In this document: one piece after another, positions 33,255-41,989 of the stretch
How positions within the stretch are numbered: position 1 is the first letter of the stretch
How the letters are laid out: each line of letters starts with the position of its first letter
Source of the DNA: Sporomusaceae bacterium UBA7701
Lineage (GTDB): Bacteria; Bacillota; Negativicutes; Sporomusales; UBA7701
Reading direction: 5' to 3'
Assembly: GCA_002482545.1 (NCBI GenBank)
Contig: DLGF01000024.1
Coordinates: forward strand, 225,850 to 289,849
Length of the DNA: 64,000 nucleotides
Position numbers and translations under genes: made by a program
The notes under the pieces: generated by a model
Databases searched by the model: none
Told to the model about the DNA's origin: nothing
The model's input: the letters and a program-made list of their open reading frames with translations, nothing else

Positions 33255-33610
33255 CAAAATAAAACCCCGGCCGTTACATCCGGCGCAAAGACCTGGATAA
33301 CCTGCGGCGCCAAGAGGGCGATGCCTGTACCAATGCAAATGCGCATAGCCGTGCGCGTCATTTGCCCTTCACCAAGCATGTACATGGCGCCGCCAACCGC
33401 GATGGCAATCGTCCCGCCAATCAGCGGTACAGTTCCCGTAAGCTCCGTATACATCGTGGATAATGCCGTCTTATACGGCAGTTTCATACTGCTCGCATCG
33501 GTGGCCATGCCAGTGCCAGGGAAAAGAAAAATTCCTGCCGCTACCGCCACCAAGAATAGATACCGGACACTCCTTCCTGCGTTTTTCTTTCGGATTTTCA
33601 TTACGTTCAC
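33254..33610 (-). CDS. trbC: VirB2/TrbC pilin precursor
   Basis: The GTG at 33610 lies eight bases after GAGGAGG. The 118-aa precursor has a long signal sequence (about 14-37, ending GTGMA), then a pilin-like body with two hydrophobic segments: GTVPLIGGTIAIAVGGAMYMLGEGQMTRTAMRI and GIALLAPQVIQVFA. This is the pattern of TrbC pilins, which in RP4 are cut and made cyclic by the TraF protease; a TraF-like gene is present at 41447. A terminator lies just upstream, so expression may need its own promoter or read-through. Confidence 0.85.
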   Translation of the reverse strand: MNVMKIRKKNAGRSVRYLFLVAVAAGIFLFPGTGMATDASSMKLPYKTALSTMYTELTGTVPLIGGTIAIAVGGAMYMLGEGQMTRTAMRICIGTGIALLAPQVIQVFAPDVTAGVLF

Positions 33611-33663
33611 TCGTCTCGCCTCCTCAAAATTCCATTACCGGTTCCGCTTCGAGCATAATAAAA

Positions 33664-33688
33664 AAAGGGCGGCTGCGCGCCACCCTTT
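33664..33688 (-). terminator. Terminator between the zinc-finger gene and VirB2
   Basis: On the minus strand a 10-bp stem (AAAGGGTGGC with GCCGCCCTTT) is followed by more T residues. Confidence 0.75.
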
Positions 33689-33703
33689 TTCCCCATTTCA
33701 ACT

Positions 33704-34600
33704 TTATTGATAATCCTGCTCGTTTTTAAGCCTTTTATAATGCCGGTGTTGTTTTGCTCTTTCCTTGCAGATGTCGCAACAATACCGTGTACTACTTCTG
33801 GCAGGAGTGAAGTATCTATGACATTTATCATTCATGCATTTACGGGGCATCTTTCCGGCTGTGATATCAAGAGCAAGCATGAAATAAAGTTGTGATATCA
33901 TTGGCCCCGACGTCCATGCCAAACTCGGTTGATTGCCATTTGCCTTATCTCGCCACATAATACATGGGCAAATATCAGAAAGGTAATGTTGAAACAAAGC
34001 ATCAACATATCCCTGCCCCAAATCAGCTGGGGACAAATCCAATATGTTAACTTTGTTGAACAAATCTTTTATCTGATCACTAACACCTTCGGCTATTTCC
34101 TTATAGCCACAGATATGCCCTGGTATATACCCATGATATTGTTTAACAATATCATCCATGATTGCGTCAATGCTTTCCGCGCCAGATTGCAGGGCTTCGA
34201 TAACAGTAAGCACATTATTGATTTCCCTGACGTGTTTTGCAAAAACCTCAAGGGGGTAATAGCATTCCTCTTGAGTATCAAACCGGACGTTGCCATCCGG
34301 AGCTCCAAAATGGGTAAACCATTGCACTACCTGTTGAGGATTATTACTGTCTATGGAGGCGAATAGAGTATATGGATTCAACTTGTCGGATGCCATTTCG
34401 CCGAAAATTGCTGTGATTATTTCACGGGGCATTGGACGCTCGTAATATTCAAATAGGTTGACAATATGCTCCTTTGATAGAGTAAGGCTCCCACAAATAC
34501 GTCCATCTTGAAGATGGCACAGGGGAAAAGATGGGTAATTTCTTACGAAATTAAAACCAGATTTTTGAATAAGTTTCTCGCCGACCATCGTCTTTTTCAT
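33704..34600 (-). CDS. Hypothetical protein with C-terminal zinc-finger (CGNR-like)
   Basis: The start is uncertain: ATG at 34600 or GTG at 34609/34615 near AAGGGAG. The protein of about 298 aa is soluble. It ends with CMNDKCHRYFTPARSSTRYCCDICKERAKQHRHYKR, split as C-x4-C-x12/13-CC-x2-C with a basic tail, which is close to the CGNR zinc finger found in bacterial transcription regulators. The N-terminal 240 residues are unrecognised. It is set into the transfer operon with its own promoter region and terminator, so it is a separate unit, possibly a regulator or cargo. Confidence 0.65.
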   Translation of the reverse strand: MKKTMVGEKLIQKSGFNFVRNYPSFPLCHLQDGRICGSLTLSKEHIVNLFEYYERPMPREIITAIFGEMASDKLNPYTLFASIDSNNPQQVVQWFTHFGAPDGNVRFDTQEECYYPLEVFAKHVREINNVLTVIEALQSGAESIDAIMDDIVKQYHGYIPGHICGYKEIAEGVSDQIKDLFNKVNILDLSPADLGQGYVDALFQHYLSDICPCIMWRDKANGNQPSLAWTSGPMISQLYFMLALDITAGKMPRKCMNDKCHRYFTPARSSTRYCCDICKERAKQHRHYKRLKNEQDYQ

Positions 34601-34644
34601 TAGTTGCACATTCACTCCCTTCTTCTCGATGAACTAATACTACC

Positions 34645-34685
34645 ATATTAATTCTAACATAAATATGTCAAAAAGGGGTTAGAAT
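34645..34685 (-). promoter_or_regulatory. Promoter with inverted repeat before the zinc-finger gene
   Basis: On the minus strand TTGACA (34666-34671) and TAATAT (34645-34650) are 15 bases apart, a little short. The inverted repeat ATTCTAAC (34651-34658) / GTTAGAAT (34678-34685) surrounds the -35 box, so a repressor could act here. Confidence 0.5.
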
Positions 34686-34773
34686 GTATTTTTTCGTATT
34701 TCATCATACGCATAAAAATGGGACTGTTAGCTCCAGCCCCAAATAAGGATTCCACAAGTACTTCAATATATTT

Positions 34774-35430
34774 TCACAGCTTCAGCACTGATACGTCAGC
34801 TTTGATACCTTCATTTCCCGAATGCAGAAAACTTATCCTTTTCGCTTTCCCATAGACTCGATCCAGCTCGTTTTGATTCACTAATACAGTCGGCCATGGC
34901 CCCAGTTTCATACAATTCTTCGGGCAATAAAAGCTGACCAGGTCCTTTGCATTGACTTCAATCATTTTTTGATCGCAAACATGACAATGGGCGTGCCAGA
35001 TTATTACATCGTCCTGAGCGCTGCCAACCGCAATACGGTGCAGCGCTTTTTGCAGGATTTCCAAAGAACAAGGTTTTACGATAAAGGCATCAATGCCGAA
35101 ACGGACACAGGTTTTAATGATATCCTCCGAATTCCTGCAGCTGCACATCATGATTTTGGTCGCAGGCTGTGTTCGCCGCACTGCCTTCAGCACAGCAATG
35201 CCGTCCACCCCCTTCATGGTAATATCTAAAATGATTAGATCAAAACATTTTTCTTTTATCTTTTCCAGAGCCGCTTCGCCACTGCCGGCTTGATGAATTT
35301 GCCTTTCGTCAAACCCCATGTCGATCAACTCTCTGACAATAATATGCCGAGCAAAAGCAGCATCGTCAACAACCAATATTTGCGCCTGTCTATACGCTTG
35401 TATAATTCTATCTCTTATTTTTTCATCCAC
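34774..35430 (-). CDS. CheY-like response regulator with cysteine-rich C-terminal part
   Basis: This 218-aa protein has a full receiver domain (about 15-135): acidic pair D22/D23 in LVVDDAAFAR, phosphate acceptor D69 in LIILDITMKGVDG, S97 and K119 in FIVKPCS. The C-terminal part has no DNA-binding helix-turn-helix that I can see; it contains HAHCHVCDQK and FYCPKNC, a possible zinc site. No histidine kinase lies nearby. It is unusual to find such a gene between VirB11 and VirB2. It may link host signals to transfer. The output mechanism is unknown. Confidence 0.8.
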   Translation of the reverse strand: MDEKIRDRIIQAYRQAQILVVDDAAFARHIIVRELIDMGFDERQIHQAGSGEAALEKIKEKCFDLIILDITMKGVDGIAVLKAVRRTQPATKIMMCSCRNSEDIIKTCVRFGIDAFIVKPCSLEILQKALHRIAVGSAQDDVIIWHAHCHVCDQKMIEVNAKDLVSFYCPKNCMKLGPWPTVLVNQNELDRVYGKAKRISFLHSGNEGIKADVSVLKL

Positions 35431-35510
35431 AATAAAACCCCCATTCTAAAATACCGTATTCCGTTCAACAAATTCACATTAGCCTGTTCCACGCTATCCA
35501 CTTCTCAGTT

Positions 35511-35537
35511 GCAGGGTGGTCAAATTGACCACCCTGC
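35511..35537 (-). promoter_or_regulatory. Palindrome abutting a stop codon, copy 2
   Basis: Perfect 13-bp arms with one central base touch the stop codon of the VirB11 gene. The central GGTGGTCAAATTGACCACC (35515-35533) is identical to 14527-14545. There is no T-run here, so binding of a protein is at least as likely as termination. Confidence 0.6.
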
Positions 35538-36488
35538 TTACAGTTCCCGGACCAAGTATTCTTCTTTATTGGCATCCCACCCGTCCACAGCCAGAATCTG
35601 TTCCACGTTCCGCTTCAACCCGCTATAGCGCAGATACACGATAATGTCAATGGCTTCACCGATCATATACTGATGCGCCCGGGCCTCTGCTCGGGCCGTA
35701 AGCTCTTCCAGGCGGCGCAGCGTTTGCCGTGCGCTGTTGGAATGGATGGTTGACGCCCCGCCTTTATGGCCGGTACTCCAGGCATCCAGCAAGATAAGCG
35801 CTTCCGCGCCGCGTACCTCGCCAACGATAATCCGCTCCGGCGTGAGGCGCAGCGTATCGCGCAACAGGTCTTCCAGTGTCTTGTTTTCGGTCGTAAGCAG
35901 CCTGTCCATATCCGGCGTCGCGCATTGCAGTTCCTTGGTATCTTCAAGCAGGACAACCCGGTCGCCGGTCTTGGCGATTTCCGCTAGAACAGCGTTTAAA
36001 AAGGTGGTTTTGCCGGACTTTGTGCCGCCCGCCGCCAGGATATTTTGGCGGGAGTAGATGGCCTCAAGCAACACCTGGTGCTGCCACTCGGTCATGATGC
36101 CGCTGGTTACATAGTCCTCCAGGGTCAGCGCCCCGGCACAGTGCTTGCGCATATTAAAGGCAGGTTTCTCCACAACACGCGGCAACAGCCCTTGAAAACG
36201 AATACCCTGAAACTCAGCGGCAAGCGTCTCGTTCGCATCATTACAGATTTTTCCGGTGAGATCGGCAATCGTATAAATAACATTGGCCGCCGTCTGGGCA
36301 TCCATCATTTTTCCCGTGGCCACTCTGCCGCGATCCTTGGTGTCAATCCAGATTTGATCGGAATTGGTATTGAGATACACTTCCGTAATATTATCATCGG
36401 CGAGGTAAGCGCGAATGTCATCGCCCAAAAGGTAATACAAGGTTTCTTCGGTGCGGCTTTGTTTGGTCAAATAAGCGTTCCTCCCCAT
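35538..36488 (-). CDS. trbB: VirB11/TrbB traffic ATPase
   Basis: This 316-aa protein is a secretion ATPase of the VirB11/TrbB family, a cytoplasmic hexamer at the base of the channel. Residues 20-130 form the N-terminal domain; the RecA-like motor has Walker A GGTKSGKT (154-161), VVLLEDTKELQC (Asp box) and ERIIVGEVRGAEAL with the arginine/Walker B region, then GHKGGASTIHSNS (His box). The ATG follows the stop of the coupling-protein gene directly, so both are in one transcript. Confidence 0.95.
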   Translation of the reverse strand: MGRNAYLTKQSRTEETLYYLLGDDIRAYLADDNITEVYLNTNSDQIWIDTKDRGRVATGKMMDAQTAANVIYTIADLTGKICNDANETLAAEFQGIRFQGLLPRVVEKPAFNMRKHCAGALTLEDYVTSGIMTEWQHQVLLEAIYSRQNILAAGGTKSGKTTFLNAVLAEIAKTGDRVVLLEDTKELQCATPDMDRLLTTENKTLEDLLRDTLRLTPERIIVGEVRGAEALILLDAWSTGHKGGASTIHSNSARQTLRRLEELTARAEARAHQYMIGEAIDIIVYLRYSGLKRNVEQILAVDGWDANKEEYLVREL

Positions 36489-38681
36489 CTACTCTATAAA
36501 GCGAAACTCCTCCCTCATATTTGCCGGCATGATTTCTGTTTCGACGCTTTCACCGGCAGCAGCGTCTAGCGTATCCAGCATTTTTATAGCTGCATAAGAG
36601 GCGTCCAGCCACTCGGCAAGCTGGTGCTTCTTGCCTTCCATCTCGTCTAGCTCCTCCTGCCTAGCCTGGACGTTGTCGGCTGTCGGAACCTGCATGTCCG
36701 GCGGCAGAAGATCATCATAGGAACGTACGACGCTCGCCGTATCCGAACGCAAGTTCAGTGCCTGTGCCTGCCCGCAGCTTTCGATTTTTTTCATAAAGAA
36801 TTTCTCTTTGAAATAAAAGAGCTTATCAGCCAGAATCGGCCGGTTTTGCGCGACAAAAACAAGCTCCTGTTCCTTGGGCAGGCGTTTTACTTCATCGGGC
36901 GTCATTAACTCGCGCCCGGCCTCCGAGGTCGTATACGACGTCGTGCCAATTCCCTGGCCGCTGTTTTTACTGTCGACGCGGATGGTCTTTTTCCCCAGAG
37001 ATCTACTGAGCATTTCCGCTGTTCCGTCTTCGTTCGGGGTATGGAACACCCGAACATGGCAGTTGGAGATAACCGAATTATCCTTTGTGTAGGCTTTATC
37101 CAGTTGGTGGATGTCCTGGGCAATGAGCAGCGCTTTCAAGCCGTACCCGGCCATGACCGCCAGACCCAGTTCCACCGAATCCATGCGCCCGAACTGGGGG
37201 AATTCGTCGTAGAGAAGCAGGCAGCGCTGTTTCTGCTTGCTGCCAAAATCCATGCGTTCTACGTTTCGCTTAATAACGAAGTTCATAAATAAGCGAAACA
37301 GTGGTTTGATCGTGTCCAGATCGCCCGGCGCCGTAACGAGAAAGACCGACACCGGGTAATCCGGCCGGAGCAGGTCGGCAATCTTAAAATCACTGGCGCC
37401 GGTATTTTGGGCAACAACGGGATTGCGGTACAGCAAAAACGCTTTGACTGCCGATGAGAGAACGCTGGATTCCTCCTTTTCTTCCCGGTTCCCCATCTCC
37501 CGCGCGCCTTCCAGCACCTTGGGATGGACCAAGAGCTCCGCATAGGGCATCTGCGTGAAAATCTCCGGATTTTCGCTGTAACGTTCTTTCATATAGGCAC
37601 GTACGTCTTGCAGTGTTTTCAATGCTGTGACGGCCTGTTTCTCCGCTTGGTCTTCTAAACGGTCCGCCACCTCTCGCGTCCAGTTGCCGATGTCAGTGTA
37701 CGGCGTGTCCGGCAGGCTGTAGATTTCATCGAGAATGTTGGTATCGCTCAAGAATTCTTCCGGCGCAATATGGGGATAGACTTTCATTTCCGCAATAATG
37801 GCTTTGTGGGGCAAAGACAAAAAAGTGGCGACTTCCATCATGGTTGGCGGCAGTTTTCCTTCCTGGTGTTTTTTGTACATCAGATGCATAATGACGGTAC
37901 GCATGAGCGAAGACGCCGTAATGACCCAGTGCGCGCCGTCGCCGCTAATGTCCTTACCATCGGGGTTGGCAAGCATGTCGGCGATGATTTGCACATCGCC
38001 AAATTCCCGTACCGTCCGATAGCGGATTTCGACGAGCGGGTTCCACCTGGCGCCGGTCCCGTCAATGCAGCAAGGTTCAAATTTTATGACCCGGTTTTTT
38101 AGGATTTTTCGGCGGTACGGGGCGGAAAAATTCCAGTTTTCCGCCTTCACATCCGTGACCAGCATCGAATGCTTCCAGACAAGACACGTTGGGATAATCA
38201 CTCCGACACCCTTGCCGCTACGCGTTGGCGCCAGCAGCAAAATATGTTCCGGCCCATCGTGAAAGAGAAATTTTTTGGTGTAGGGATTGCGGCCTAAAAT
38301 GACGCCTTCTTTTACGCAGAGGCCACTTTTCTTAACATCGCTGCGGCCGGCCCAATCGGCGCTGCCATGCGAATCCAGCGGTCTGAGCTTGGTTTCGATG
38401 TAAAAACTCAGACCGACGCCGCCGAGCAGGCCCAGCAGCAGATATTTTTCGGCCAGGGCCGATAAATGCGGCACCACGGCTGCAAATTTCCAGCGCCAAA
38501 TGAAAATGTCCCAGGGGAAATAGAGCTTTGTGTCGTCGCTGACGGAAAAAGCCCAGCCTAGCAGCGGATCATAGTCTAAGCGCTTGGCAAACCACTGTGT
38601 TGTCAGCCAGGAAACCATCAACATAACCAATCCGACCGTACCCAGGAGGATCAGGATACGCCTTTTCCTTTCGCCCTCCAT
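36489..38681 (-). CDS. traG: VirD4/TraG type IV coupling protein
   Basis: This 730-aa protein brings DNA and relaxase to the channel. It has two N-terminal membrane helices (about 8-30 and 78-98), then a TraG/VirD4 motor with Walker A APTRSGKG (151-158) and Walker B CLLLYDEFPQFGRM (about 485-498), and the VFVAQNRPILADKLFYF region. The order VirB8-VirB9-VirB10-VirD4-VirB11 is as in several P-type systems. Its presence shows that the system is built for conjugation and not only for protein secretion, although no relaxase lies in this window. Confidence 0.95.
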   Translation of the reverse strand: MEGERKRRILILLGTVGLVMLMVSWLTTQWFAKRLDYDPLLGWAFSVSDDTKLYFPWDIFIWRWKFAAVVPHLSALAEKYLLLGLLGGVGLSFYIETKLRPLDSHGSADWAGRSDVKKSGLCVKEGVILGRNPYTKKFLFHDGPEHILLLAPTRSGKGVGVIIPTCLVWKHSMLVTDVKAENWNFSAPYRRKILKNRVIKFEPCCIDGTGARWNPLVEIRYRTVREFGDVQIIADMLANPDGKDISGDGAHWVITASSLMRTVIMHLMYKKHQEGKLPPTMMEVATFLSLPHKAIIAEMKVYPHIAPEEFLSDTNILDEIYSLPDTPYTDIGNWTREVADRLEDQAEKQAVTALKTLQDVRAYMKERYSENPEIFTQMPYAELLVHPKVLEGAREMGNREEKEESSVLSSAVKAFLLYRNPVVAQNTGASDFKIADLLRPDYPVSVFLVTAPGDLDTIKPLFRLFMNFVIKRNVERMDFGSKQKQRCLLLYDEFPQFGRMDSVELGLAVMAGYGLKALLIAQDIHQLDKAYTKDNSVISNCHVRVFHTPNEDGTAEMLSRSLGKKTIRVDSKNSGQGIGTTSYTTSEAGRELMTPDEVKRLPKEQELVFVAQNRPILADKLFYFKEKFFMKKIESCGQAQALNLRSDTASVVRSYDDLLPPDMQVPTADNVQARQEELDEMEGKKHQLAEWLDASYAAIKMLDTLDAAAGESVETEIMPANMREEFRFIE

Positions 38682-38684
38682 TGC

Positions 38685-39872
38685 TTAGTCGTCATACGGG
38701 CGAAGTGACAATATATCGGCGACGCGCAGGAAAAAGGGAGTTCCCGGCTCAACGGTAATCGTCGGCATGCGGCCCATTTTTTGCTCCATGAGCTTGCCTG
38801 CCACATTGAGCAAATTGCTGGCGGCCCCTTGCGCGGCCAGATTCGAAGCGCTGTAGTTGTCTCCGCTAGATGATGTATTGCCGGCGGCAATCGAACCGAG
38901 AGCGCCGAGCGCCGTTGTCACCAGCCCGGCCGAGACAACCTGGTCATCGTGGTTATTCACTTTGCCCAGAATGCCCGGATAGCCGTCCACGCCTGCGGTT
39001 ACAATGGTGTCACCCATCTGGTACGAGGCGCCGTTTGGCAGCAGGATGCGGTTCCAGCGAATGTTAACGCGGGCCTCGCCCAGCTTGGCCCCTCCTTCAT
39101 AGGTGCCTACAAGCCTTGTTCCCATTGGAATTAAGAGCGTATCGCCATAAAGAGAATCATAGACGTCGGCGGTAAGCTGCGCCGTAACCTGCCCGCCATT
39201 ATCGGAGTTAATGCCGCTGATCAGCATGGCCGGCAGCATGGTGCCTGGAGCAAGCGAGTTTTTCCGTGCTGCCTTGTAGGTATTGGCGCGCTGTTCCGTC
39301 GCGCCTTCCTGCCCCTCCTTCTTGAGCGCAAAGGCAATCGCCGAGCTCCATACCTTTTCCCGCAGACTCTGCGCCCGCTCCGCCGCATTCCTTTCCTCCG
39401 TTTCCCGCGCCCGGATATCGCCGGGTAAAGTCGGCTTGATTCCCGGATCGTATGTCTGATATACCGTCCTGGACGACGGTTCGTTTTGCATGCCCGTCAA
39501 CGCTTCCTGCCTACCGGCAGCAGGCGCTCCGTTCCCCGATGGCCCCTTCGGTTTCGCGTCTTTTTGCGCCAGTCGCGCAAAGTCCCCATAATCGTCGGAC
39601 AGCTGCGGCACCGCCAGTTTTGCGTCCGCTGTCTCGACCGATTTTTGCTTGGGCTTGGCGGTATCCTTGGAAAAGACGAAGAAGGCGCCGATAAATGAAA
39701 CCAGCAGCAGAATGCAAAGCAGGTACACTTTCTTTTTATTGACCGTGCGACTCTTAGCCGTTTCTGCTTTCGTGGTTACCTCTGCTTCTTTCGCGGTTGC
39801 CGTCTCCGGCAGCATTTCCCGTTTCCGCCCTGCCTTTAATTGCTTCATAATTACCTGTAAATTTTCCAGCAT
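38685..39872 (-). CDS. trbI: VirB10/TrbI channel protein
   Basis: The ATG at 39872 lies just after the VirB9 stop, with AGGAAAGGCGG eight bases upstream; a longer frame has no start signal. The 395-aa protein has one membrane helix (about 47-67), a Pro/Lys-rich periplasmic spacer and the TrbI barrel domain (about 205-395) with SLAPGTMLPAMLISGINSD, IPMGTRLVGTYEGG and INIRWNRILLPNG-like motifs. VirB10 spans both membranes and forms the outer-membrane pore, so it requires a diderm host. Confidence 0.93.
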   Translation of the reverse strand: MLENLQVIMKQLKAGRKREMLPETATAKEAEVTTKAETAKSRTVNKKKVYLLCILLLVSFIGAFFVFSKDTAKPKQKSVETADAKLAVPQLSDDYGDFARLAQKDAKPKGPSGNGAPAAGRQEALTGMQNEPSSRTVYQTYDPGIKPTLPGDIRARETEERNAAERAQSLREKVWSSAIAFALKKEGQEGATEQRANTYKAARKNSLAPGTMLPAMLISGINSDNGGQVTAQLTADVYDSLYGDTLLIPMGTRLVGTYEGGAKLGEARVNIRWNRILLPNGASYQMGDTIVTAGVDGYPGILGKVNNHDDQVVSAGLVTTALGALGSIAAGNTSSSGDNYSASNLAAQGAASNLLNVAGKLMEQKMGRMPTITVEPGTPFFLRVADILSLRPYDD

Positions 39873-39873
39873 A

Positions 39874-40683
39874 TCAGGCACCGCCTTTCCTGTTCCCCTG
39901 CCGTACAATATCCACTTTTTCGCCCTGTGCGCTCTGCAGCCGTGCCCGGTCCAGAATGCCATTTACAATGAAATATTCGCCTTCGCGCTTATACTGTACC
40001 GGAGCAGTCCGGCCTTTTTCCTGGAGTGCAAACAGAATGGGAAGTTCTTTTTGGGTATCGCCGAGGTGGATGTAGGTATTCTTGCCATCGTCGTATACGT
40101 CACGCGGCAGCCATCCGGGCGTCGCTTTGCCCTGTACCCGAACTTCATAGCGGGATTTAGAATTCCGCGGCAGCGGCAGTTGCTTCTGTGCCCGGTTGTC
40201 GGCCTCATATTGGGTAATTTCTTCCTCTGTACGATACTCCCAGATGATGATGGGATTATACCAGTCCGCCGCCATAAGCAGGACGTGATACCGATGCCGG
40301 TCTGTGTTGACAATCAAATTCGTTTGGGCATCCGTTCTGAGCGGTTTGACATAGATATGCGGCGTGTCCTGGGCGGTACTCGCATCGACCATCCACTGCG
40401 CTGTGTCGCCCGCCGCGATATAGAGCACTTGATCACCAGGATAGAGTGCAATATCTGTCAAGTAACCGGGGCGGCAATAGACAGTATAGACGCTTTCCGG
40501 GTTATAGGAGAATATCTTCTTGGTTTTATCCTTCGTATCGGCGGCATCGTAAAACTCCCCATAGGAAAACATGGGCGGCGCCGGGGGAATCTCTATTGCC
40601 TCCGCCCAAGCAACTGCCATTGTGCTTTGCAAAGACAATAGCAGGCTGAATAGTATCGCAAGCTGACGACCTTTAAGCTTCAT
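39874..40683 (-). CDS. trbG: VirB9/TrbG outer-membrane core protein
   Basis: This 269-aa protein has a signal peptide (about 1-28, ending AVAWAEA), then the VirB9/TrbG/CagX domain: YNPESVYTVYCRPGYLTDIALYPGDQVLYIAAGDTAQW and a C-terminal beta-sandwich part (GEYFIVNGILDRARLQ). With VirB10 it forms the outer-membrane ring. The stop is one base before the VirB10 start, and the VirB8 stop lies three bases upstream of its own start. Confidence 0.93.
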   Translation of the reverse strand: MKLKGRQLAILFSLLLSLQSTMAVAWAEAIEIPPAPPMFSYGEFYDAADTKDKTKKIFSYNPESVYTVYCRPGYLTDIALYPGDQVLYIAAGDTAQWMVDASTAQDTPHIYVKPLRTDAQTNLIVNTDRHRYHVLLMAADWYNPIIIWEYRTEEEITQYEADNRAQKQLPLPRNSKSRYEVRVQGKATPGWLPRDVYDDGKNTYIHLGDTQKELPILFALQEKGRTAPVQYKREGEYFIVNGILDRARLQSAQGEKVDIVRQGNRKGGA

Positions 40684-40686
40684 CCC

Positions 40687-41403
40687 TTATTCCCCCTTCA
40701 CGCTTTCTTGGGTCCAATTGAAGTCGGCAACGAAAATGCCCAAAGGATTGATTTCCAAATCCTTTTGCTGCTTCGGCGGCTGCAGGCGAATCGTAAAAAT
40801 ACCGCTCATCGGCATGCTTGTTTTCTTGCCGGAAGCAATATCATAATGCTCTTCCGTCCAGCGGATCTGATACGACGAACTGCCGTCCGTCATTTCCAGC
40901 ATGCTTCCAATCTTCACTTGCACGGTTTCTTTCCCGAAACGTTCCAGTGGATTTTCGTTTTGCAGCTGCACATTCATTTTGTTCGCCGCTTGCTTGGTCA
41001 AAAATCCATACGCCGCTTCTATGTTCTTTTTGTAGACGACCGGATCAAGCGGGAGAGAGCGGATATTACGAATAAACTGCGAAAGAAAGTATTTCATTTC
41101 CGCTGCCTGCGGCGTATACTCCTTCGCTTCGGCCAGTCCGGCATTTCTTACCACGCCGGTGGTGCTGTCCACTTCCACGACATACGGAACCACGCTTGAT
41201 TTTAACGATTGCATTACAAGCCCGCCTGCTATGACAAGCAGGACCAGCCACGACAGCAGCAGCAAGCGGCGCAGGTTATAGTTTTGAATCACGATATGGC
41301 CTTCGCGCCTGTCCCATTCTTCTTTTGCCTGGTCAAAGGGCGTTTTGGGCGTTGAACTGTTGGCATACTGCTTCGGTCCGGAAAAAAATTCCCGTATCTT
41401 CAT
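40687..41403 (-). CDS. trbF: VirB8/TrbF assembly protein
   Basis: This 238-aa protein has a short cytoplasmic N-terminus, one membrane helix (about 50-68, LLLLSWLVLLVIAGGLVMQ) and a periplasmic VirB8 domain with the NTF2-like fold: VVPYVVEVDSTTGVV, then YFLSQFIRNIRSLPLDPVVYKKN and SYQIRWTEEHYD. VirB8 links the inner-membrane complex to the outer core. It is the first gene of the VirB8-9-10-D4-11 block. Confidence 0.92.
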   Translation of the reverse strand: MKIREFFSGPKQYANSSTPKTPFDQAKEEWDRREGHIVIQNYNLRRLLLLSWLVLLVIAGGLVMQSLKSSVVPYVVEVDSTTGVVRNAGLAEAKEYTPQAAEMKYFLSQFIRNIRSLPLDPVVYKKNIEAAYGFLTKQAANKMNVQLQNENPLERFGKETVQVKIGSMLEMTDGSSSYQIRWTEEHYDIASGKKTSMPMSGIFTIRLQPPKQQKDLEINPLGIFVADFNWTQESVKGE

Positions 41404-41446
41404 GCCCTGCGCCCTCCCTGCCTTGTCTTTCTTTCCCTCTTGTCCA

Positions 41447-41989
41447 TCAATAAAACACCTCCAAAAGTTTCATTGTGAAAAGAGGATGCACATGCTTATA
41501 GACTGCGGTGAGCGGCAGTTCTCCGAAATAACGGCCGTCAAAGGAACCGGGCCGGTACGTTGCCAGCGGCAGAAACTGGCCTGGTTTGACTTGAAAACTA
41601 CCGCGAAGCTGCGGCAAAGGCCGTCCTTGCCGGTCTACAGAGGCAACCGGGCCGGCATACCGGCCGTTAATGTAAATGCCGGTATCGGTAATTGTGTAGG
41701 TATCGCCTTCGACCGCGGCCACTTCCTTTAGCCAGTACCGTTCCCCCTTGGTCCAGCCGCGCTCATTTGCCAGTTGTGAAAGTTCCTGCGGCGGCGTAAA
41801 GACAACGATATCTCCTGCTTTTACGGGCCGGTCGGGTAAGATAATGTAGAAGCCCAGTGGCATAGATTCCGTATCATTACGGATAAACAGCCCAGGCATT
41901 TGCTGCCGGCACAGAAACGGTAGCGCCAGTATCAGCCAGAAGAGAAGTGTCGAGACGCATTTTCGGCGGGACAGTTTTCGCATGCGCAT
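41447..41989 (-). CDS. traF: TraF-type S26 signal peptidase for pilin maturation
   Basis: This 180-aa protein has one N-terminal membrane helix (about 12-27) and the TraF/LepB-like protease fold with catalytic serine S42 (NDTESMPLGFY) and lysine K88 (WLKEVAAVEGD). The GDIVVFTPP and GRYFGELP segments fit TraF of RP4, which cleaves and circularises the TrbC pilin. The VirB2/TrbC precursor encoded at 33254 is the natural substrate. Confidence 0.88.
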   Translation of the reverse strand: MRMRKLSRRKCVSTLLFWLILALPFLCRQQMPGLFIRNDTESMPLGFYIILPDRPVKAGDIVVFTPPQELSQLANERGWTKGERYWLKEVAAVEGDTYTITDTGIYINGRYAGPVASVDRQGRPLPQLRGSFQVKPGQFLPLATYRPGSFDGRYFGELPLTAVYKHVHPLFTMKLLEVFY

